DNA of 64,000 bases. Source: Gliomastix tumulicola (taxonomy: Eukaryota > Ascomycota > Sordariomycetes > Hypocreales > Bionectriaceae). The notes beneath the pieces were generated by a model. It was given only the letters and a program-made list of their open reading frames with translations. It searched no databases and had not been told where the DNA came from. The translations under genes were made by a program, and so were the position numbers. This document shows, piece by piece, positions 57,813 to 64,000 of this stretch. The DNA lies in NCBI GenBank assembly GCA_001599755.1, contig BCHX01000005.1, positions 318,800 to 382,799 of the forward strand. Reading direction: 5' to 3'. The stretch's first letter is position 1. Each line of letters begins with the position of its first letter.

Positions 57813-60800
57813 AGACCATGAGGCTTACCTAAGTACCCGACAACACGCGGGTGGAATTCCCAAGATGTCCTTGAGTTGAGGGCGCGGAAGACCAGAAAGC
57901 ATCACCATTGCGCAGTATACACAGAACCTCTCAGGCGCCGGTCGTTACAGACCACAAGATCTAAGCTTTTGATCAATGTTGCCCAAAGATTGACAACATG
58001 TGTGGCAGTGTCCAGCGCTGGGGACACCAGTGTGGCATCACAGGCATCGGCACACTCACGCATCAAACACATGTACCACACGTATGGGCACTATTGACAG
58101 AAGGTGCCTCCAAGGCAGGCCAGGTAGTGGACAGAGAGACTCTTGCAGTGGTCGACGAGGGGAAAGCCAACTTCTCGCTACAGGTGCCCGCGTCCTCTGC
58201 AGGCCTGTCTCCTCTGACACACCACTCACCAGCTGAGAAAACGGTGACCATATCAGGAGCACCGTTTCGTGACACATAGGCGCGTCCGTCAGCAATGCAC
58301 AGAGCGCCGACGACTGCATAAGTCTGGCCCCAGTCCACCATCTTCAGCCTGCTTTCCGCCGCTTTCCAAGGCATTCCTGCAGTCTAGACACGATAGGCCC
58401 CGAGCATGGCCACGTAGCCAGTGCGGCTGATCTCTGTCTCGCTCTCGCTTCCCAACAGGGACGAGAGCACTTGCAAGGGTTCCGCGGCCTGTGGCATGAT
58501 GGGCGTCAATGTCTTGCACACTCCTGCGACTTGCATTGCACCCCCCCTCTTCTCACAGGCCCGGAGCACTTGTCACGGCCATTCCGTTGGGAGGCTGCTC
58601 CGCGAGACATCAGGATGTCACTGTGACTAACCGATTCGGGGCAATTAAGCACTTCAATTGCATGCTCTCAACAATGCAGTGTCGTAGCGAGGGCGTAGAT
58701 GTGATGGGAAATTTTGTTGGGAGGAGGGGGCGTGTCTGCAGAGCCCCTCGCGTCGCGTCTGGTCTGGAGCATCCAGAAATGAAAGACCGAGCCTTGCGTG
58801 GTCATGATGACAAGACCTTTTGCCACCCGGACGCGGAGGAGCGACATCGAGGCACATCGTCGAGCTCGATCTGTACATCGGAGTACGGTCCCTTCTGATC
58901 GTATCACCCTCGATCGAGGGGGCCATCGTTACATGGCCAGCAGGTACCGGAAGTGCGTGGCCATGTCGATCGCAAGTCGAGGGGAAGTGTGCTATCCGGG
59001 ACATTGCATGCGCCCAGGCTGAGTGGCTTGCTCTGGCGTGTTCCTGCTCGGCCATCCCCCTCCAATATCAGGTTTTTTTTTCTTCCTTTCTTTTTTCCTC
59101 CTGCAGTGCGGACGCATTGACACCCCCTCCTTTCTGGTGTTGCACCAGGAGGTCATCTGGGCGGCTGCATGACGGGCAAAGCCAATGAAGCCCCTGGCTC
59201 TCACCGCTTCTTGCACGCACACATACGTTCTCGCTTTGCCTAGCGGTCGTTTCTTTTTTCGTTCCCGAGAAATACGAGCAGCCAGCTGGCGATCCCGATG
59301 ACCGTGAATTTGCTTCGTCCCTTTCGTTCGTTCGTTCGTTCTTTTAAACTTATGCTCCGTAGGGGTTTTCTAGCACTTGCCAAGCAACGATGATCGACGA
59401 TTTATCTGATCCGTCTTTGCGGAGGCCACATGGATAGGACCCTAGGGAAGACAAGCTGGGAAGAGCGAGACTCCTTCAGGGCAGGCGCCAGGAGCAGTAG
59501 AGAGTGAGCGTGACGAGAAAGATAGGGTACGTATCCATGTTGCGTGCCTGCGTGTGCGTGCGATAGGTATGTGTGCATAATTCATCGGTATAAGGGAACC
59601 GTGCGGGGCTGAGGTCTTGGAAGAGAATCCTGCCGGGCGTTGCGTCCTTCCAGAGCAGCAGCAGCAGCAGCAGCAGCACCAGCAGCAGTAGCTCGGACGG
59701 CCTGGAAGTGTCGGTGTTGCCTTGCATGCCATGCCATCCACCCACCCCTCCATTGGGAGAGACAGGACCGGCCAGCTCAGCTGCTATCTGCGGCATGCCA
59801 TGGCCGATCCAGGCTCAATTGGACAACTTGTGCAACTGTGCTCTGATGCCGGAGTGAAACATGTTGCCGGCCTCCGGTTGGCTGGCTGCGCGGCCGTGGG
59901 TTGCCATTGGGGGCTGGCACCGGCGGATGTAGGCAAGAGGGGCCATTATTGCCATGGGCTGGGCTGTCAGAGCCAATCTGCTGACGGTCCGATATGAGCT
60001 CTGGCGAGAGAGAGGGAGAGAGAGAGACAGATAGAAGTTGCTGGGACAGGCGCTGCTGCTGGGTGGATGGATGGTGCTTGCATATGCATGCATGCATGCA
60101 TGCAAGCTGTCGAGTGGTGAGGTGAGATAAGACCCGGCCTAGAAATTAGTTTTAGTTGGTTGGTTGGTTGGTTTCGATATTGGGCAGGCACAGGGAGTTA
60201 ATTGGTACCGTCAGCGCAGGGTCAGGTATCTGGTACCTACATCCTGCCGTCGGGGGAATCTGCCGGGACGAATTTGGCGAGGCGTGATAACAGCTGTCGC
60301 GCCTTTAATCAAATATGAACACATGCATCCAGAATGAATTGACTGGAAAATCATACGAGTGGCGTCAGCTCCAGCTCCAGACACGAATGAATAAAAGGAG
60401 AGGCATGATTGACCTGGGAGGGGGATCCGTTCTGCCCCTCTCTGGCCCCTCCGTTCCTCCACATTTGTTGCTCTGCCGCTGCTCTGCCTCCTCTGCTCTG
60501 CTTGTGATTGCGACTGTGATTGTGGTCTGCGTCTGTCTCACGGTCTTTGCCTTGTGTATCCTGTACGTGACATATCCATAACGTATACATGCTATCACGT
60601 CGTCGGGTGTGGTAGCAAGGCCGACCCATGCATAAGAGGGTGGCATCAGGGTGGCAACCGGCACAATTACAACATCTCTGGTGAAGCAGGTGGTAGTGGT
60701 CATGGCTAATGACAGGCCTGCCGTCAGGGAGCATTCTCCCGAACATGTTTGCCCCCTTTCCCCTTCGTCTCATCATTTGCCCGTCGTTTTGCCCAATTCC

Positions 60801-62767
60801 CGGGGTATTCGCCAACAATCAGTTCATCACGGGCGCTTCGCAATCACCTGCAGGCAGGGATGCTCAGGCATTTCGAATTCGTCTCGGTGAGAGAGGCCAG
60901 AAGCGGAACAAGAAGGTGGTGGTGGTGGTGGTGTGGGCTGCTGGAGAATAATAGTCGGGCTTGGGGTTGGCTGCGGGAGCCCGGGCAAGCGTCCCCGTCA
61001 ACTCTGGACATTGGCGCTCGGAATTTCAATTGCGGGACTCCATTTCTGACCCATCCATCCATCCATTCAGCCAGCAATCAAAATCAACCATCTGCAGGAA
61101 GAGGAGGAGGAGGAGGTCCGAGTCACGTCCGTTCTGGGGTCGTCGCGAAGGAAGTGGCGCGATGGGAAATATTGGCCCAGCTGCCGTGCTAACGACTAGT
61201 AACTGTTAGCTAAAAGCTGGGGGAATGAATCGAAGGGGAGAAGCAGCAAGAGAAAAAAGGGGGCGAAGGGGACCGGTCGCAGCGCTAGACAAGCTGCGCG
61301 CAACGGCTTCCAGTGGCTCCAGCAGCCAGAAGCCAGAAAGCCCACCAGCAGGGCTCCAGAAAGGCGCCAGCACCCAAAATTGGCACCGGAACAGGACAAG
61401 ACTGATTCAGGGCGTGAGACGGAGAACCGGGGAGGACGGAGCAATAGTCATGACTCCAGTCGCGACGGCTGCCAATGCTGCCAATTGATGCCATCCAGGT
61501 CCATGTCCATGTAAGAGTGAGAGGACTCAGAGGAGCCCTGAGCGGAGGAGCCTTGAGAGAGAGAGGAGCCCAGCCGCCGGTGGTCAAAGCGCGACGCGCT
61601 ACACGGGACTATTTGCCCTTCAGGTATCAATGCCTCTGAGCTACAGGGGCGCTGTACCTGACGGAGGGCGCCGCAGCTTGTAGCCTTGTAACTCGTAACT
61701 TTTTGGAACAGCGCGCGCAGTGCAACCGCAATTGCGGGCTCGACGGCAGGCCAGGGCAGGCCAGGGCAGGCCTCGCAGCAGCAAGCAGGGACGTCCTTAC
61801 CTAAGAAATGCGCAGAGAAGGCAGGAAGGACCAGGCACGGACGGGTACGACCACAGCAGACCAGGTCCAGGAAAGGTGGGAAGGTGGGAAGGTGCGCGGG
61901 ACAGCTCCTGCAGTGCCTGCCTGCAATGCGAGCATCCACGCATCCAACGGCAGGTGCAACCTGCACGAGAATTCAATCCAGTAACCGTACAGTCTCTCTC
62001 GAATTCTTTTCTCCCTGACTCAATTCAATTTATTCCAATTCAATTCAATCCAAGGAATGTCTTCTTGACTCCCACTCACGCCCAGACTCCCGTCGGCCGA
62101 TGCTGATCGACTTCTGCAACATTCATTACTGACCCGGCCCTGGACCCAAACCTGGACCGGAGACGGGACGCTCGTCGCTCGCGCCGCCTCTGACGGGCAC
62201 GACTCAGACGGAAACAGACACACAGACACCCATTCTTCATTCGTACCGACGCAACGGCGCACCCTCCTGTTGCGTCCCCTCGACCTCCATTACCAATTTA
62301 TTAATTCTCCTCCCCCCCCAATCAGCACCCCTCCTCCTCCTCTGTCTTTTTCTCTTCCTCCTCTTTCTCCTCTGCAACAGCGACGACTCACTGAACTGAT
62401 CCTCATCTCGCCTCGCGGCGGTCCCCAATCTACATCTACCTATTACCTTGCGTCTACATTGACATCTGCATCAATTTGCATCTCTGGCCCCATTTCTGAA
62501 CGGCAGCTGCATGCCGCGTCCGCAACTCATATTACATCCGCTTTGAGTCCCATCTCTTGGGCCTCTCAGAGGGTCTGCCGACCTGCCCTTGATACCGACT
62601 CGGTCCTCTATCAGCACACAGCTCGCCACCCTGGACTCTCGCCTCCCTCATATTTATCCGCCAATCCTCCCCTCCCTTGGATACTCTATCCCATCCTTAC
62701 CAAAGGTCTTGGATCGACCGACACCACACGCCTTATTCATCCGTCTTCCTTCCGGAACAAACAAGCA

Positions 62768-64000
62768 ATGGCTCAAAGCCTCTCGACACTCAAGTCAGGC
62801 GAGTCCGCCAACAAGACGAAATCCAACAAGACGGGCACCATGAAAGCGCCTGAAGCTGCTTCCGCTGATGGCGCCCCTCTTCCCACTACTCCGTCTCCTG
62901 CTCCCGCCAACGAGGGCCACGAGGCCAGCGGTGCCAGCGGTGCCAGCGGCAGTACTCCCTCTCCGCCTGCTCTCACCAGTGATGCCAACGGCCGCACTCC
63001 CTCCCTTGGTGGCCCTGCCCGCCCGCCTGCTACTCCCACCACTACTACCGTTCTTGTTCACCGCCGCCCTAGGCGGGCCACTCCCAGCCCTTCTACGGCC
63101 AATTGCTCTCCGTACCTCGCCAATCTCTATAGGACGGGCTCCATCTTTGGAATCCAACGTTCCGCTGAACCCTCCGAACCCTGGGGGTCTCCCAGGAAGC
63201 GTTTCTGTGCAGATACTGCCGACGTCGAGCGATGGATCAGGACTGTTCAGACTGCTGAGGGCGAGGCGCCTCTGTTCGCCGAGCCTCCCCCAGTTGATCC
63301 TCCTATGAGCCCTACGTCGGCTGCTCCCTTCATGTCCCAGTCCCAACGCCTCAAGAGACGCTGTGACAGGACCTACGCTCTTCGCAATGGCGATGCCGTC
63401 TCCGAATCCTCCGACGACTCGGACGATGCCAGAGCTGGTTCCGAGATTGACTACGGAGACCTTGACGCCGTCTCCGACTTGGAGCCTATTGGTCCTCCTA
63501 TCACGGAGAACGAGGAGTACTACCTCAACCGCGACGCCATCGAGCCGACCAACCGCTCCGTCAAGGTCCTCTCCGCCGAGGAGATCAACAGGCTCTGCGG
63601 CCAACCACAGGACCTTGCCGACGTCCTCTACCAAGAGATCCGCCGCCTCATCTGGGCTGCCAGAGGCAGGTCTAAGATGCTCCGGAAGATCTACAAGCTC
63701 TTGTCGGACTCCATCGCCGTCATTGAGATGACCAACAAGGTCTCCCACCGTCTCTGCATTCTCGAGCGCATCCTCGAGGAGCACCTCCCTGAGCTCGATA
63801 GCGACGAGATCAACTCGACCATGATGGCCAACCTCGATCTCCGCCTGCGCTCGGTCGAGGAATACCATGACGACCAAGTCAATGGAGGCTCCCAGCAGAG
63901 CGGCGCGAGCCCCCGATCCCAGGAGACTGGCGAAAGCTCTCATTCCTACCAGACTGGGGAGAGTTCCCGTTCCTACCAGACTGGGGAGAGCTCCCGTTCC
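62768..64000 (+). CDS. Partial gene running off the right edge, at least 411 codons, unknown
   Basis: An ATG at 62768 (MAQSLSTLKSGESANKTKSN) opens a frame with no stop to the last base, 411 codons later. Residues 1-200 are Ser/Pro/Thr-rich and disordered. A basic stretch (SQRLKRRCDRTYALRNGD) and an acidic one follow. Residues about 260-365 look folded and helical (SAEEINRLCGQPQDLADVLY, then RLCILERILEEHLPELDSDE). From about residue 385 a tandem YQTGESSRS-type repeat begins and continues to the edge. No family is recognised. The long gene-poor upstream region and pyrimidine-rich leader would suit a regulatory protein, but this is inference. Whether introns lie upstream or downstream is unknown. 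Confidence 0.7.
   Translation, partial: MAQSLSTLKSGESANKTKSNKTGTMKAPEAASADGAPLPTTPSPAPANEGHEASGASGASGSTPSPPALTSDANGRTPSLGGPARPPATPTTTTVLVHRRPRRATPSPSTANCSPYLANLYRTGSIFGIQRSAEPSEPWGSPRKRFCADTADVERWIRTVQTAEGEAPLFAEPPPVDPPMSPTSAAPFMSQSQRLKRRCDRTYALRNGDAVSESSDDSDDARAGSEIDYGDLDAVSDLEPIGPPITENEEYYLNRDAIEPTNRSVKVLSAEEINRLCGQPQDLADVLYQEIRRLIWAARGRSKMLRKIYKLLSDSIAVIEMTNKVSHRLCILERILEEHLPELDSDEINSTMMANLDLRLRSVEEYHDDQVNGGSQQSGASPRSQETGESSHSYQTGESSRSYQTGESSRS

Larger units (their letters stand above)
56785..62767. other. 6-kb gene-poor region
   Basis: No gene is supported. It carries the three-copy repeat at 57006-57236, a two-copy unit at 57717-57812, GTTCGTTC repeats (59324-59340), CAG repeats (59655-59690), a GCAT palindromic run (about 60083-60104), TTGG repeats (60155-60172), CCATT/CAATT A+T-rich stretches (62015-62052) and a pyrimidine-rich interval (62270-62370). 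The last 1-2 kb probably forms the promoter and leader of the gene at 62768. A minus-strand fragment at 58063-58569 has a good GTGAGT donor but no recognisable protein. Confidence 0.5.

Noticed and set aside
58063..58569. Possible two-exon minus-strand gene with a GTGAGT donor
   Set aside because: One good donor and one plausible acceptor exist, but the parts cannot be joined into a consistent frame and no family is recognisable.

Overview
The window is nuclear DNA from a filamentous ascomycete (Pezizomycotina, most likely a Sordariomycete). The evidence is short 55-121 bp introns with GTRAGT-type donors, CTRAC-like branch sites and CAG/TAG acceptors, pyrimidine-rich leaders, many C/T microsatellites, and typical fungal gene families (574-residue ATP sulfurylase with an APS-kinase-like tail, ML-TRP channel, Gdt1, F-box with a Cys motif, HeLo-NACHT-ankyrin receptor). 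I cannot name genus or species. I saw no rRNA, CRISPR or intact autonomous transposon, and recognised no tRNA by eye.

Layout. 0.8-6.2 kb: F-box protein (-) and Golgi Gdt1-type cation transporter (+), then 3.7 kb without a convincing gene. 9.9-13.4 kb: small Cys/poly-Q protein (+) and TRP-like channel (-). 15.3-22.0 kb: two divergent paralogues (-), each joining a PD-(D/E)XK-like region, a Cys/His motif and a kinase-like fold, with a possible gene relic between them. 22.5-24.6 kb: MET3-type ATP sulfurylase (-). 26.5-31.7 kb: 1724-residue HeLo-NACHT-ankyrin NOD-like receptor with a C-terminal ZZ-like zinc finger (-). 33.0-34.1 kb: NMN adenylyltransferase (+). 35.5-38.4 kb: 838-residue protein of unknown function (+). 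40.7-41.5 kb: small degenerate kinase-fold protein (+). 44.4-47.1 kb: Arg/Ser-rich conserved protein (+). 48.3-49.7 kb: decayed 5' fragment of a Prp22/DHX8-type splicing helicase beside a foldback (MITE-like) element. 50.1-54.9 kb: mini-RING protein (+), APH-fold phosphotransferase (-) and Ser/Thr kinase with an unknown N-terminal half (-). 55.6-56.8 kb: hypothetical protein (+), then 6 kb of repeat-bearing gene-poor DNA. 62.8-64.0 kb: a long reading frame (+) running off the right edge.

Housekeeping genes (Gdt1, ATP sulfurylase, NMN adenylyltransferase, TRP channel) alternate with an accessory fraction rich in kinase folds (five in 40 kb), an NLR, palindromic short elements, minisatellites and a pseudogene. 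The accessory genes are the kind linked to fungal self/non-self recognition, inter-organism conflict or effectors. That functional link is inference; no operon-like co-regulation is visible. The most unusual items are the nuclease-like/zinc/kinase pair, the zinc-finger-tailed NLR, and a family of 65-150 bp palindromic elements upstream of three minus-strand genes or relics.
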